A stretch of DNA of 64,000 nucleotides from Siphonodentalium dalli (Eukaryota; Mollusca; Scaphopoda; Gadilida; Siphonodentaliidae), in assembly GCA_032622095.1 (NCBI GenBank), contig CP136069.1, positions 168,570,394 through 168,634,393 of the forward strand, given 5' to 3'. Positions 12,977-26,180 of the stretch are shown here, piece after piece (position 1 is the first letter of the stretch; every line of letters begins with the position of its first letter). Both the position numbers and the translations under genes were made by a program. The notes under the pieces were generated by a model. It made no database searches. It was not told the DNA's origin and was given only the letters and a program-made list of their open reading frames with translations.

Positions 12977-13663
12977 ATAAAACACAATGTTACAAGTAAT
13001 TAGTCTGATAATTGCGTTGTTGGGAAAATTCGGTCTGGATTTCGCGCCTGGTGTGGTGCCCATAACCGGCAGTGCACGGCCGGTGCTTCCGGGTGTGGGG
13101 GTGATTCCGGGTGCGGAATTTTTTAGGATTTTTTGTTTTTCGAAACCATTCATGTATATTGTTGCTGCTATACATATTAATAACAGAATATAAACACTAG
13201 CAAAATTTGGATCATATCATTAATAGAATTTACATAAAGCCTCAATTTATATAAACTAGAATTACGTGTGCTGTCAGGCGTAGCATTTTGTTACCAAAGT
13301 GACATATACTTAAGTATGGGACATTATACTTGGATCAATAATTGCTATAGTTTTGTCATATACTGGGGTTTGGGGTAATGATAGTTTACTTCTGTTTTGT
13401 CTTGATTTTTGCAGATAATACGACATCTTCGTATTATAGGCAATATCGAGTGGGGTACCTGGAAGGTGGATTTAGTCATGCTAGCCTGCTTTGTGGGATA
13501 GCGTCGCTGAACTTTCCCTCTGGGGATCTCATTCTGCAAATGCCATGTATCATGTTGTGTACCTCAATTACGATATTTGATTTTTATTCAGTTAGTTCTA
13601 GACGTTCAATATTTCACTACAAGTTCACTATAACAATAGACTGTAATTGTTATATTCTTGACA

Positions 13664-16600
13664 ATGGCTGAGACTAATTCAGAGTGCACTGTGGCACTCG
13701 GCACGTGAGATGAAGATCCCAATTATAACCTGAAAAACTTATCTCTGGTCCAGGGGGACTAGACTTTGGCGAACACGAAGATGAGAATATCTTACAAATA
13801 CCCAATTGTCAGTACTTTTCTCCAAAATCGTTTCATGATAACGTATCTACAAGTGATGACTGTCTATCTGTTTTTCACCCGAACTGTCAAAGTCTGAATT
13901 TGCACTGGGATGATTTTAATACTCTAATGTTTGAATTACAAAATAATAAATCAAAATTTGGAGTTATTGGCCTAACTGAAATCTTCAGGACTCCGGATAG
14001 TATTGATTTTCCACTTAATGGATACCATCCATTAATTAAACGGTGACGTCCGGATGGAGATGACTGTCATGGCGGTGTTGGTATGTACATTCGAAATGAC
14101 TTATCTTATAAAATCAGAGAAGATTTAACAACATTTATTCCTCATGTATTTGAGTCACTTTTTGTTGAAGTGTTGACAAATAAAATTACAACGTATATAA
14201 TTGGAACAATTTATAGGCCTAATACAGCACCAAAAGCGGACCTAGATAAATTTATCAACCTTATGAATGAGAAAATGGACCAAACCAATAGAGAACATAA
14301 AAAAATAGTTTTATGGGAGATTTCAACATTGACTTATTGAAATACGGTAGACATGATAAAACTAACAATTTTCTTAATTATGTCTTTGCCTCTGTGTTTC
14401 CTCCCAACAATAACAAAACCAACTAGAGTGTCAGACTTCACTGCTACTCTGATAGCTCAGATTTTAATAAATGAATCAACTATGGATTATAAAACGGGTA
14501 TTATACTAAGTGATATATCTGACCACTTCGGTACTTTCCTCTGTTATAAGAGTAACAAAAATAAATCTTGCCCAAAAGCTAAAATAGAATACCGGTGGAA
14601 CTATAATAATGAAAATATATCATGCTTTAAACGACTACTGTGAACGGCTAATTATAATAGTGTTGTAGGACGAACGTGTCCACAGGAGTCATATAAATCA
14701 TTTATGGAAATTTATTTAAATGCCTTTGAAATAGCTTTTCCATTAAAACGATCGCGATCAAAATCCACCAAACAGAAACCATGGATTACCAAAGGAATAT
14801 TGATTTCATCTGAACATAAATCTAAACTTTTTACCAGAAAGCTTAAGAACCCTTCCGAAAGTAATATAACAGAATACAAAGAATTTTGTAAACTTTTTAA
14901 TAAAATAAAATGAGCAAGTAAGACCTTGTACTATAAAAATATGATAAATGAATATAAACATAATATTAAAAAAACATGGAAACTGATTGGTGAGATAATG
15001 CAACAAAGATCTAAAAAATTAGAATATCCCATGTCATTCATTATTGGGGGTGTCGAAAGTAGAAATAGGAAAGAAGCTGCTGACGCCTTTAATGAATATT
15101 TTTCTAACATTGGCGCTACTGCGGCTGAGAAAATACCACAAACTTGTAACAAATACTCTTCATACTTATCTACACCTTGTAGTGAAACAATTTTTGTTCA
15201 TCCCACTACAACGGAAGAAATCATACAACGGTTTCCTTAAGTAAAGGGAAGCACAGCATTGACAAAGATGGTCTTAGCTCTTTCATTATGAAGAAAGTTA
15301 TCTCGGAAATTTCACAACCCTTATGTCATATTTTCAATCTCTTAATGGAAACAGGAATTATTCCAGAAGACATGAAGATAGCAAAAGTTATACCCATCTT
15401 CAAATCAGGCGACCAAAAGATAATGGGAAATTATCGCCCAATAAGTATTCTGCCCATTTTTTTCTAAAATCTTAGAAAAAATTGTATGTCACAGACTAGT
15501 TGTTTTTTTAAATAAACATGATACTCTATCATAATCAATATGGGTTTAGAAAAGATCATTCAACAATTCATCCAATTTTGAAGCTACTCTATGATGTGGG
15601 TTTGAATAATGATAAGAAGGATAAAGATTGTACGCTATCTGTATTTATTGATTTTTCCAAAGCTTTTAACACAATAAATCATGAAATTTTGCTAAATAAA
15701 CTTGATTCTTATGGAATAAGAGGCAAAGCTAATGAGTGGTTTAGAAATTATCTGACAAACAGATACCAATGTGTGGAACTGGAAGGTATGGTTTCTTCTA
15801 AACTTCCAATTACATGTGGAGTCCCCCAGGTATCTATTGCACGTCAGATACTTTTTGTTGGTCTATGTTAATGATATGCACAGATCTAATAACCTATCAC
15901 TTTTATCCTTTGCTGATGACACAACTGTGTATTCTTCACATCACAACCTTGATTATTTGTATGACTACTTCAACAAAGAGCTTGAACATTGAGTACTTGG
16001 TGTAGAGCAAACAAACTGTCATTAAATACAAATAAGACTAAATATATGGTGATACAACCAATAAATGGCCCGTGTGTAGTTGCAAATAGAATGTTGAATA
16101 TAAATAAACAGCCGATTGAGAGAATAGGATCCGATTGTCAAGAAAAATCTTTCAAATTTTTAGGTATTCACAATTTCACATAGATGAACATCTGACATTT
16201 GAATACCATGTGAAAGCTGTTTGTGCGAAAATGTCTACTTCTCTGTATGCTATAAATCGAGTAAAAAATTTCCTTTCTTTCGATTGTCTTAGAATGCTAT
16301 ATCTTACCTTAGTACATTCTCATGTTCTTTATGGAATTGGGTTATGGGGAAATGCGAGTACTCAAAATCAAGTTATTGTACTACAGAAAAAGGCAATTCG
16401 AGCTATTAATAAAAAACGCTACAATAGTTACACCGAACCATTATTTAAATCTAATAACATTTTGAAGCTGCAGGATGAGTATATGCATCGGATATGTCTA
16501 TTTATGCATGACTGGAAATATGTAAATGTTCCCAAATCATTTGTTTTAGAATATATAAAAATCCGAGTATGAGTACTAGGTCTTCAGGAAAAATACAGGA

Positions 16601-17430
16601 AACAAGAGCTCGCATTAAATTCACTGAAAAACTACCCCTCCATGTTTTTCCGAAAATTTGGAACACTCTTGACGTTACTCTACAGAATATCCAATCAAAG
16701 TCAGGCTTTAAGAACAAATTTACCAAATCTATTATTGACAATTATTCTTCGAATATTAAGTGCAAAAACAAGTTTTGTCCAGATTGTACTAAAACGATAG
16801 AATTAACTCTAACTTTTGGAACTGAACTTCCAATAAGGAAATAAATTATAACTATAAAACGACCTTCTCTCGTTAGTAAAATGAATTTTAAAAAATGAGA
16901 AGATGTGCCTGATGAATATATATGTAAATGCGTGTATATATGCGCTTATGTGTGTATATATGCATGTACGTATTTGTTTTCTTCAATCTTCTGTGTTGTT
17001 GAGTGCCTATATTCAGTGCAAATATTAACTATTTGGTGCAAACTGATTAGAACATTGTCTAGTCTGAACAATTTTATCTCCGAACTTCATAGCTAAAGAT
17101 TAAAATTTATTAATCAAATAATCAAATTGTAAACAACGCAGACTCACACAAAGCCTCGTGTCATTATTATTTCATTATTTTATTATATTAGATGGTTTGA
17201 ACCCCATCCAGTATGTCAATTTTGCATAAATGCCAATTTTGTATAAATTTGTATATCTTCCATATTTTTGTCCATATTTTCCGTTTCCAAATGGTGGCGG
17301 CAGGAAGACGACCATATGGTCATGCCACCACCATATGACATATTATTGTTTATTATTTAATTATATATGTGTAACGCATTTCATGATGATATGCCATAAT
17401 AAATATTTACTTACTTACTACTTACTATAG
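13664..17430 (+). mobile_element. LINE A, jockey/CR1-like non-LTR retrotransposon (decayed)
   Basis: An apurinic endonuclease region occupies about 13860-14560. It reads LTEIF, GVGMYIRND, IYRPN, then a frame shift where GDFN should be, then SDISDHFGT. The reverse transcriptase spans about 15270-16100, with YRPISILP, NQYGFRKDHST, FIDFSKAFNTINHE, a damaged VPQ motif and FADDTTVY, so the catalytic Asp pair is intact. A C-terminal region ends near 16842 with a CX2C-like CKNKFCPDC. In-frame stops and shifts occur near 14042, 14325, 14641, 15240, 15470, 15830 and 16180. A 3' UTR with a hairpin (17291-17334) ends in AATAAA and a TTAC microsatellite tail. Non-functional. It may lie in an intron of the DIPK2-like gene and is antisense to that gene. 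Confidence 0.9.
17291..17334 (+). other. LINE A 3'-UTR hairpin
   Basis: Outer arms ATGGTGGCGGCA and TGCCACCACCAT pair with one mismatch. An inner palindrome GACCATATGGTC (17310-17321) is separated on the 5' side by the bulge GGAAGAC. A hairpin of the same design is found in LINE B at 34221-34262. In CR1/L2-type LINEs such 3' structures are recognised by the element's own reverse transcriptase, which I infer here. Confidence 0.7.
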
Positions 17431-18134
17431 CCAATAATCATTTGGGAATGTGGTTATATGTTATGAAGATCACTGTTTCCAATGGAAATATGCATTTATT
17501 TTGCGCTGTTGCCTGTGTGATAAAGACAAACTTGCATGCATGTAAAATTACCCTTAGTTAGGAACTTTCTTGCCTTCTCCGATCTTTGCAGAAAAATGTT
17601 CAGTTCGATTCGCGAATATTGACATGTATTTTAGTTCGATTAGAAACAAATATTTGCAGGAGCCTAATACATTATTTGCAATTCAGAATAGTGCTCTTCT
17701 GAAGATTGTGCCCCTGCCACTCAGTGATTCTGCCACACCTGTTTGCGGATATAACTGCATAACATTGAATGAAACAAGTAATTACTAAAACAACTATACG
17801 TTAGGAGGTGGAAATGATTCACAGGTAAATAAATATATTTAAGACAAAATTGATTAATCAGAATTGCAAGAGTCAAGTGAATTGTTAAATAATCAACGAA
17901 GATCAGTGCAGTTCACCCCATAATATGTGCAAGACTCATTCACTATGAGATGCAGCAGTACCATAGCCATCGACACCGATTGGCATGGTATCATTTTATG
18001 GACGAGAACCAGTGACTGTGTGAAATAATCTGCTAGAGAAACTGTTAAAAAAAAATATTATCATCTTCCATCTCTGAGTAGAAATACCAGAATTTTTAAA
18101 TTAAAAAAATAAAAGATTCAATGATCAAACTTAC
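17431..18134. other. Probable DIPK2-like intron 2 sequence
   Basis: Downstream of exon 2 on the minus strand. No further DIPK2 exon was found here by eye. The next exon, expected to carry the kinase-lobe Asp/DN motif, was not found at lower coordinates either. Confidence 0.4.
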
Positions 18135-18257
18135 CCTCTCTTCAAAGGAGGAGTGATAGAAATATGTAAGAGGTCTCCCAGCATAAGACTGAACGATATT
18201 TCTGCCACACGCTCCATAATATTTGGGAAAAGGCCAGCCTTCTTCGTATGGAAATGC
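18135..18257 (-). CDS. DIPK2-like protein, exon 2
   Basis: On the minus strand, TTTGCAG precedes GCATTTCC and the exon ends GAGAG|GGTAAG, with the donor GT at 18134-18133. The 123-bp exon is 41 codons in phase 0, matching the phase-0 end of exon 1. It encodes AFPYEEGWPFPKYYGACGRN followed by IVQSYAGRPLTYF. This matches the DIPK2 (C3orf58/DIA1) family segment containing EGWPF.KY.GACGR, which belongs to the N-lobe to hinge region of this divergent kinase fold. Intron 1 is 631 bp. Confidence 0.9.
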
Positions 18258-18687
18258 CTGCAAAATATAATGCATAATATTCTATCTATCAGGGTATGAA
18301 CAAGCTCAAATTTTCTTTAACCAAATCTTCTTAGAAGAGCTAAATGATATCGAACTGAAATTGAATCAGTAACGGAATTCTTGGGAATAGCTATTGTCAA
18401 AGCATAAGTATTAAACAAATCCAGCAAGTATAAAATAGCAACGGATGTTCTGTTGGTATTTTATGCTCAAAGGAGGTTTTTTCTTTTATATACTCAATCT
18501 GGTACAAATTAATTATGATAATGTAATGCGAGACCCAATTCAAAAGTTCTTTATCATTGTGGTGACTCAGCAAGCAGCAATATTATGCTTTGTTAAGTTT
18601 AGTTGCGAGGAGGAAAACATAACATAACAACAGTAAGGTAGCTTCAAATTTGAAGGGTTGGGCTAAATATGAAGGGTTGAGCTTAAT

Positions 18688-18862
18688 CTTTTTTTGTTGA
18701 AAATATATGCATCAATTTTATTTACAGTTACACTCTGATTAACTCGAAAACTGGCCACTGCTGTAAAACACAGCGGTCCACTGGCTAGCATCAAACCCAT
18801 GACACTGAGTTGACAAATACTACAAGTTGAACACTCTAACCATTGGGCTACCGAGTGACAGC
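18688..18862 (-). mobile_element. tRNA-derived SINE in DIPK2-like intron 1
   Basis: Minus-strand box A-like TAGCCCAATGG (18850-18840) and box B-like GGGTTTGATGC (18798-18788) lie 52 bp apart, as in a tRNA-derived Pol III promoter. An A-rich tail (AACAAAAAAAG) ends near 18688. The head begins only about 26 bp beyond the exon 1 splice donor, in the same orientation as the gene. No clear target-site duplication was seen. Confidence 0.55.
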
Positions 18863-18888
18863 AACCCATTCAGCCATAATTTAGGTAC

Positions 18889-19497
18889 CTGCAATATGAG
18901 GGGTTCTTGATTGATTTTTGCAGTTATATAGAGCTGTATTTCATCTGACAAACTGAATGTTCCAGGATCCGGTGAGAGCTGTTTCTTATAATGGGTGATA
19001 ACTCTGTCCAGTAGACGATGTGTTGGACAAGAAAACATGCTGTTCAGTCCATTTATATGATCCAGCTTGAGTCCATTTTTTAACATATCTTTCCCAACTT
19101 TTGTCTTGTGCATCATTCTTGCCACATCACATCCACGTGACCGATTGGCCTTATCACATATCCAGTCATCAACTTTTTGTAATCGACGATCTAGTGCAAG
19201 TTTCTTTATAACCAATTTATCTTCAGTTTTCTTGTGATATCCAAAGTAAACGTTTTTTATATCAAAAAGGTCAAAATACCTAAACCTGGACAGTCCAGAG
19301 AGTTCTATTTGTGATTCCTGAAACATGCTGCATATGCTAATTCCATAGCAAACTGGACATTTGTCAATATAAAGAAATGTTTCGTCAGTCATATCTATAA
19401 TTGAATACCAAAATGCCACACTAACATATATGAAGGCAAAAAGTCCTGACCAGGCCAAGGTGCACTTGGGTGATATGGACAGTCTGCGCACACGCAT
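18889..19497 (-). CDS. DIPK2-like divergent protein kinase, exon 1
   Basis: This exon encodes about 203 residues. Residues ~13-34 form an N-terminal signal-anchor (TLAWSGLFAFIYVSVAFWYS). Then come KCPVCYG, a Phe/Tyr/Asp-rich DIKNVYFGY stretch and the putative β3 lysine in LVIKKL. These are followed by a cysteine-containing region with ICDKANRSRGCD, CPTHRLLDRV and a final EPLILQ before the donor CAG|GTACCT. The order and spacing of these motifs match the DIPK2A/DIPK2B (FAM69-like, DIA1/HASF) family of Golgi or secreted kinase-like proteins. The start is the ATG at 19497-19495. The in-frame codon just upstream is GTG, and a TAA lies about 25 codons further up with no other ATG. The exon ends in phase 0 and joins exon 2 cleanly. 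C-terminal exons are not visible, so the gene is partial here. Whether it is the 2A or 2B type cannot be told. Confidence 0.92.
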
Positions 19498-19569
19498 CAC
19501 AAATTGATCAATTGCATAATGTTGGTGGATGCCTAGGTCCGAGTTTTCTGCTTTGCATGTTGTCCAGTG

Positions 19570-21460
19570 TTACCATTGCACAATGCTAGAATGAATCTGA
19601 AGTATAAAATAATAAAATGATTGTATCAAACCTAATATGACAATTATAGCGATACAAAATGGTTTGTTTTCTGTGATCGTGTTCTGGGGATGTCAGGGGA
19701 GAGATTGAGGTTCTATTTATAGAAACGTGATTAAAAAGGTACTAGCAATTTCCGTACCGGTTAGACTTTTGCAGAACGTAGGTGTTCGCCGATGTATCTT
19801 CGCGGATGTCTCATTGTTGCAGTATGTAAATTTATGACACCGTAATTGCTTTAGATATTTTGGTGTGAACAATTGCAGACGACTCTTGAAGAGTTTATTG
19901 CGGGAATGCAATGCATAATATAATGTTCAGGTAACTGTGTTGTACCGTAAGATGGGGTGAGTTCGGACAGCGAGGTTATATACTTCGGACACTATGAATC
20001 TCCAAGTGTACAAACGTCTAACGCTTTCTTGTGACAAATGCTTTTATACATCCACTTGTGTTTTACTTGTCAGTCAACCATGACCTTCATTTTAAATGGT
20101 GTTTGAGCTCGAATACGTTCCAGATACTACCAGGAACGGTCTATAACGAAGTTGGAAGTTTTTCTTGTTTTTTTTTAAATGTAAGTCTACGTCAAAACAT
20201 GACGCCCTGATAATTACATTAATTGGACGACATATTGAAACCACAATATGGCCGATAAACATGCATGTTCAATTATGTGGTCTAAAATGAGACAAAAAAT
20301 AACTCAACCTTTTGGATTTTTCACATTGGAAAAACCCTTATAATTCCTTTAGGGTGATTTTGGACAGTAGCCCAGAGTAAGCATCTTCAGCCACGACCGA
20401 TAATATAGCCTATATATTCTATTTCACTATAAATGAAATTGTCCAGACTTGTAATTATGTCTAGAGAGGGTATATATTTTTTATTATTCTTAAAGCCAAC
20501 ATAGCGATGTTGTGATATTTGTTTTATTACCCCTTGATGGTGTCCGAAATAACTCAACACAGTCTTCGTTGGAATGTAGACTAAACGTCTTATTGCGAAG
20601 TATCCGGAGTGCATTTAATCTGATTAGTAGATTTTTGGTCCGCATTTAGAGGTTTTCTGGTGTGTGAATGAGCAACTTTCAGTGATTAGACGTTTTAACG
20701 GAATTAGGAGGTGGTGCTTTCGTGAAACATTGGAGGCATGATGATTAATTAGTCTCCATAATCGGTGGTGAAAGAAACCTTATCGGATATTATTTCATAA
20801 TGACTCTCGAGATTGTTTGTAAATCTAAATATTAGGGGTTGTCATATCCAGCAGTTGGAAGAACCTGTTGTAAACTCGATGGAAACTGGAACCTAACACG
20901 GGGGGTGCAAATAGCAGTTACTGGAAGGGGTGCATTTAGAAACTATAGATGAACACCCATAACAGGGACCATCTAGCCGCGTCCCTGCCAACTCATGATT
21001 TACCCTGATTTAATGTTTCAATTCGTTGTACAGTTCCCGGCCTGTAATGTAGAATAACACAGAATAGCCTTTACTATTAATACGACATTAGAACATAATA
21101 CACAAACAAACATACACGTTTTCACCCTTGCACATGCGCGTCCATGTGGCAGCCTGTCCGAATGATAATTGGGATAATTTCAAGCCGAAAGGGTCAAAAT
21201 GTGAAGCATATCATTCGCTTCTTTGACACCCCAGCTCTGATTTGGCGACATCTCATCGCAGGATCGATCTGCGGCGTTGATACCCGAAATTATGGTGGGT
21301 AACCACACTTGGACGCATATATTATTTTTGCGAACCGCTCTGTAGGCTAGACAAGTTTATAGTTAATTAAACATATATTTTTGTATTGATACACGCATTA
21401 TCCACCATCCATGACTGATATTTATGTTTCAAACGAACTGCCTAACGTCAAAAAGTGTCT
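19570..21460. other. Upstream region of the DIPK2-like gene, no other gene seen
   Basis: Holds the 5' UTR or promoter of the minus-strand DIPK2-like gene near 19500-19700, but no TATA box or initiator can be assigned with confidence. The rest has only short ORFs and no clear repeats. Confidence 0.4.
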
Positions 21461-21461
21461 A

Positions 21462-22400
21462 CCATCTATATATATATTTGCGAATGTCTGTATGTCTGTG
21501 TTCTATATAAATTCACAAGGGACCATCTGGATGGCACCAAAGGAGTCTAGGGGTTAGGATTTTCTAAAGTGACGCCGTTGTTGTCAGGGCAGAAAAGAGG
21601 AGGGGCAGAAAAAAATTGTCGCCGATTGCCACGAAACTTATATATAATCATCCCTATGATATAAAAGGAATATGATTGTGTGGTTAAAATATGCCGAGAG
21701 TTGCGCCGTTCGAGTCAGGGATGCCCGGAAGGGGGAGGGGCACCAAAATTGATAAACTAAGTTTAGCGCCGAGGGACCATCTAGATGGCAACAAACGGTC
21801 TACTAGGGGTAACTTTTTATGAGAAAGATAATGGTGCGGGTTAGAATTTTCTAAAATGACGCCGTTGTCAGGGGCAGAAAAGGGGGATGGGTAGAAAAAT
21901 TGTTTGGCGGCGATTGCCACGAAACTTTTATATAATCATTCCCATGATATGAGGATTCTAATGGTATTTTTTAAATATGTCAAACATGGCGCCATTCGCG
22001 TCAGGGATGCACGGAAGGGGAGAGGGGGGGGGCAAAATTAATAAACTAATTTTAGCGCCGATTTCCACCAAATTGATATATATTCTTCTCCATGATACAA
22101 GGAATCTAATTGTGCGATTTAGAGACTCCAAACTGATGTCGTTTGGATGAAAGATTGTGGGAGGGGCACTCAATTTGATAAGAATGGGTTTAGTCGCCGA
22201 TTGTCAACACACTTATAGAATATCATCCCCATGGTATGAGGAGTCTAATATTGTGGCTTAAATCTGTCAAAAGTTTGCATCATTCGAGTCAGGGTTGAAC
22301 TGAAGGGCAGAGGGGCACCAAAATTGATACGCAATAATTTTCGTTACAATTTCTACCAAAGAGAGACGCTTTCTTATCCATTATCCCAACCGAGAGCTCA
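21462..22400 (-). repeat. Inverted copy of the 1.8-3.8 kb tandem-array element
   Basis: Reading the minus strand, the right end is 'gcgaatgtctgtatgtctg' (complement of the CAGA tail). Units with 'cgccgattgccacgaaactt' lie near 21620 and 21909, and units with 'gcgccgatttccaccaaatt' near 22054. The internal period is again about 280 bp. It is shorter on the side away from the CAGA tail than the copy at 1790-3775. Confidence 0.8.
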
Positions 22401-23930
22401 CATTCGGGTGGGTTAAAGTTGCTAAATTTCACTGAAAACCAAAGGTGGAAAAATACTCCAAAAATCAAACATGGGGATATAACTTTTTTGACGAGTGGAT
22501 GTTATTAGGAGTATCAATGCGCAACTTGAGAGCGATTTCCTGAGTTTTAGAGCGAACGGTTTACTCATGGGGACGCTAAATGTCGTAAAACGTACATACC
22601 TCGAACTTAATTGTATCGTATATGTGAGCATGGAATAATATTTACCGTTTATATCAATAGTATGACTATTTGTGCACTCAATTGTTTTGTCTGCATTGTG
22701 ATACAAATTACAATGTCTGTAATTTGGCAGAGGTGTCCTTCTTCTCGGTGTGTGTACATAATTGAAGCAGTCTCACAACATAGTTCAGAAGTGTACGGGC
22801 AACTCACATGCTGCTATTTAGTCATGTAAATTGAATTTTCCCAGATAGCATGTGACGTCAAACATCCACTGGGAAAAATTACTTGTGCACAAAGTACCAG
22901 AGAAACACATTACCTGAGACTTTAGTCAACTACGGATGACAGTGGAAACAAACGAACAAACAGGTGTACATCATGAAAATCAAAACATAAAAGTAGCATC
23001 AACGCTAGAAATAGGAAGAGAGAAGAATGAATAGAGAGTGGTGAAGCGCAATACATGTAAAACGAGAATCATTGCAAACGTTTAAGTATATGGAAGTATA
23101 CGAATTTCCCCCCGGGAATTCGAAAAGCCGCTAGTTATATTATAATAATTATTATGTTCCTGTCTCAAACATACATACTTATACTATAGGTGCAATTTTA
23201 AAATAAACACACAATTATTGTCAACAGGGACCATTGTTCTCACAAGGACAAATAAGATCAAACACAAACGCCGCAGAGACAAATATGTCACAAACATGGC
23301 GGAATCGAGATCGGCCATCGGAGACTTGTTATAGAATGCGCGCGGGCCAATCGGGTCGCTATTCCAACTCAATCTATCCGTTTTATGTTTGTTTTAATGT
23401 TTGCTTTTCAATTCAATTCTGAAAGCCGTTGTATGTTCATTCCAATTTCAACATTTTAATTCTATTTTAATTCCAACATTAAAACTTTCAGTAGTAGATT
23501 TGTATTTAGCTTCTTACTTTGAAGTTACAATTAAAATATTGAAGTAAATAAAATATGTTGTACTCGCGGCCAAGCACATGCTACTTACATGCCTAGATTA
23601 TCCTTAGATATGAAGCTTTATCATGCATGCACATCAATTTGAAAATTAATTCCTCATATATGTTGGCTATATGGTTTTGCTGATAGATTCAAATGATGAC
23701 ATCGAATATGCAGACGGAAAGATGGTGACTGTTACGTATGCCACAGAATTTAGTGATGCAAAGAATAAAATCAAGATCAATGCTGAGGTTTATGTTTTCG
23801 GAATTTCGAAAACAAACGATAGCTTATCTAGATGTCATCAGAAACATGCATATGAAATTTGAAATATATCAGATAAAAGATTTTGCTTATATATATCAAA
23901 TGCAAGATGCTGCCTATAAAGAGCGTAAAC
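22401..23930. other. No recognisable gene
   Basis: Short ORFs only. Bases 23270-23345 are locally GC-richer but have no codon or splice signature that I can support. Confidence 0.4.
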
Positions 23931-23934
23931 AGGT

Positions 23935-25800
23935 TTAAGTTATGCAAACATTATACATTATCTGTACAAACAATTTGTACATTATATAAAATGTAATAGC
24001 TATGTGTGAGCAAACATCTGGCATACTATTTGTAATATGATACCTACTAGCTAAATGTAATTATTAGTGTATACTGCCTGTTGTAATCCATATATTTGCT
24101 TGGAACAGGTGGCATACTGATATAGTCACATAACTGAATAAATTAAACAATCTCCATAAGATACCACATTATTTGTGATTTGAATTTACTGAACAAATTA
24201 AATTATATACAGTTGCCTTTTCATTATCATAAGCTGAACATACTAATTGGTATATGGAATGTAATGCTTATTTATATAGACATACTTTTCATTATCATAA
24301 GCTCAGCATACTAATTGGTATATGGAATTTAATGCTTATTTATATAAACATATTTGTAAATTGTTTATTATATGCCACCTGCTGGCTAAAAATAAAATAT
24401 ATTTGTGTGCTGCTTGTCCTGATCCATAAACTGGATTGGAACAAGTTGTATACGGGTATATTTATTGACTGAATAATAATATACTAGTATATTTATTGAC
24501 TGAATAAATAAAACTATATACAATGTTATTTCACTTTCCAAAAGATTCCATATAACATCTGGTCAATGAAACAATTGGTACATTATATGGAACCTAATGA
24601 CTATGTACATACATTTGATACCTTATTTTTTATATGCCACCTGCTGGCTAAAAATAAAATATATTTGTGTGCTGCTTGTCCTGATCTATAAACTGGCTTG
24701 GAGCAAGTTGTATACTGGTATATTTATTGACTGAATAATAGCATTCTAGTATTTTTATTGACTGAATTAAACTACATACAATATTATTTAACTTTTCAAA
24801 AGATTACACATAACATCTGGTATATGAAACAATTGATACATTATATGGAACTTAATGTATGATTATGTACATACATTTGGTACCTTATTTATCATATGCC
24901 ACCTGCTTGCTGAAATAACATGATAATACATAATACATGTATGTACAAACAATTTGTACATTATATGAAATTTAATAGCTATTTATGTGCAAACATCTGG
25001 TATATTATATGTTATATGTCACCTGCTGACTAAATATAAAATATTATTGTATGCTGCTTGTTATAATCCATATATTGGCTTGGAACAAGTGTCATACTAG
25101 TATATTCATATAACTGCTGAATATTATATGAAATTTAATAGCTATTTATGTGCAAACATCTGCTATATTATATGTTATGCAACACCTGCTGACTAAATAT
25201 AAAATATTATTGTATACTGCTTGTTATAATGCATATATTGGCTTGGAACAAGTGGCATACTAGTATATGCATATAACTGCTGAACATTATATGAAATTTA
25301 ATAGCTATTTATGTGCAAACATATGGTATATTATATGTTATAGACACCTGTTGACTAAATATGCAATATTAGTGTATGCTACTTGTTATAATCCATATGT
25401 TGGCTTGGAACAAATGGCATACTAGCATATTCATATAGCTGCTGAACATTATATGAAATTTATTAGCTATTTGTGTGCAGATATCTGGTATATTATATGT
25501 TATATGACACCTGCTGGCTAAATATAAAATATTATTGTATGCTGCTTGCTATAATCCATATATTGGCTTGGAGCAAGTGGCATACTAGTATATTCATATA
25601 ACTGCTGAATATTATATGAAATTTAATAGCTATTTATGTGCAGACATCTGGTATATTATATGTTCTATGACACCTGCTGACTAAATATAAGATATTATTG
25701 TATGCTGCTTGTTATAATCCATATATTGGCCTGGAACAAGTGGCATACTAATATATTCATATAACTTAATAAATTAAACTATATCCAAACGATACCACAC
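23935..25800 (+). repeat. AT-rich satellite, ~163-bp unit with diverged flank
   Basis: The phrase 'acctgctgactaaatataaa' or near variants starts at about 25021, 25184, 25346, 25509 and 25672, giving a period of 162-163 bp. Each unit also carries 'ccatatattggcttggaaca' and 'gaaatttaatagctatttat'. To the left (23935-24950) older units are rearranged into a longer ~263-bp spacing, for example 'ccacctgctggctaaaaata' at 24375 and 24638. Confidence 0.9.
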
Positions 25801-25933
25801 TATTTGTTATTTGAAGTTTACTTAACAAATTAAATTATATGCAGTTGCCTTTTCATTACAATAGGCTCTATTTACTAACTAGTATATGATATGTAATACT
25901 TATTTATATACACACATTCAGTATATTGCTTGC

Positions 25934-26180
25934 TATATGCCACCTGCTGTATATATTTATGAAAAAGATATATATTTCTAAAAAAAAAAAAAGACTTGCA
26001 AAGAAATATTCAAGGAACTTTAACTTTTAAACTGTCACAATAAATGCATCATATGCCCACCCCCACCAACTACACTAAGACACATGACACTATATATGAC
26101 ACCTGCTGTATATATTTATAAAAAAGATATATATTTCTAAAAATAAATCAAACAAAAAAGACTTGCAAAGAAATATTTAA
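25934..26180 (+). repeat. Direct duplication preceding the foldback element
   Basis: A unit starting 'ccacctgctgtatatattta' near 25939 and ending 'aagacacatgac' at 26088 is repeated from about 26096. The second copy is split at TTAA (26177-26180) by the 940-bp element and resumes after 27121 to about 27200. The unsplit first copy, with TTCAA at the matching place, gives a near-empty site for that insertion. Confidence 0.85.

Noticed and set aside
12335-13153. 272-codon minus-strand ORF
   Set aside because: Its C-terminal part is translated TTCGGAATAG minisatellite. Only the short segment shared with the 28.4-28.8 kb locus has support, and that is in another frame.
1-18134. Search for DIPK2-like exon 3 and later exons on the minus strand
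   Set aside because: No segment resembling the kinase Asp/DN region or the C-terminal cysteine region was recognised by eye; they may be outside the window.
24950-25800. Regular repeats that could suggest a CRISPR array
   Set aside because: The whole 163-bp unit is repeated with drift and there are no unique spacers between short identical repeats; a eukaryotic satellite.
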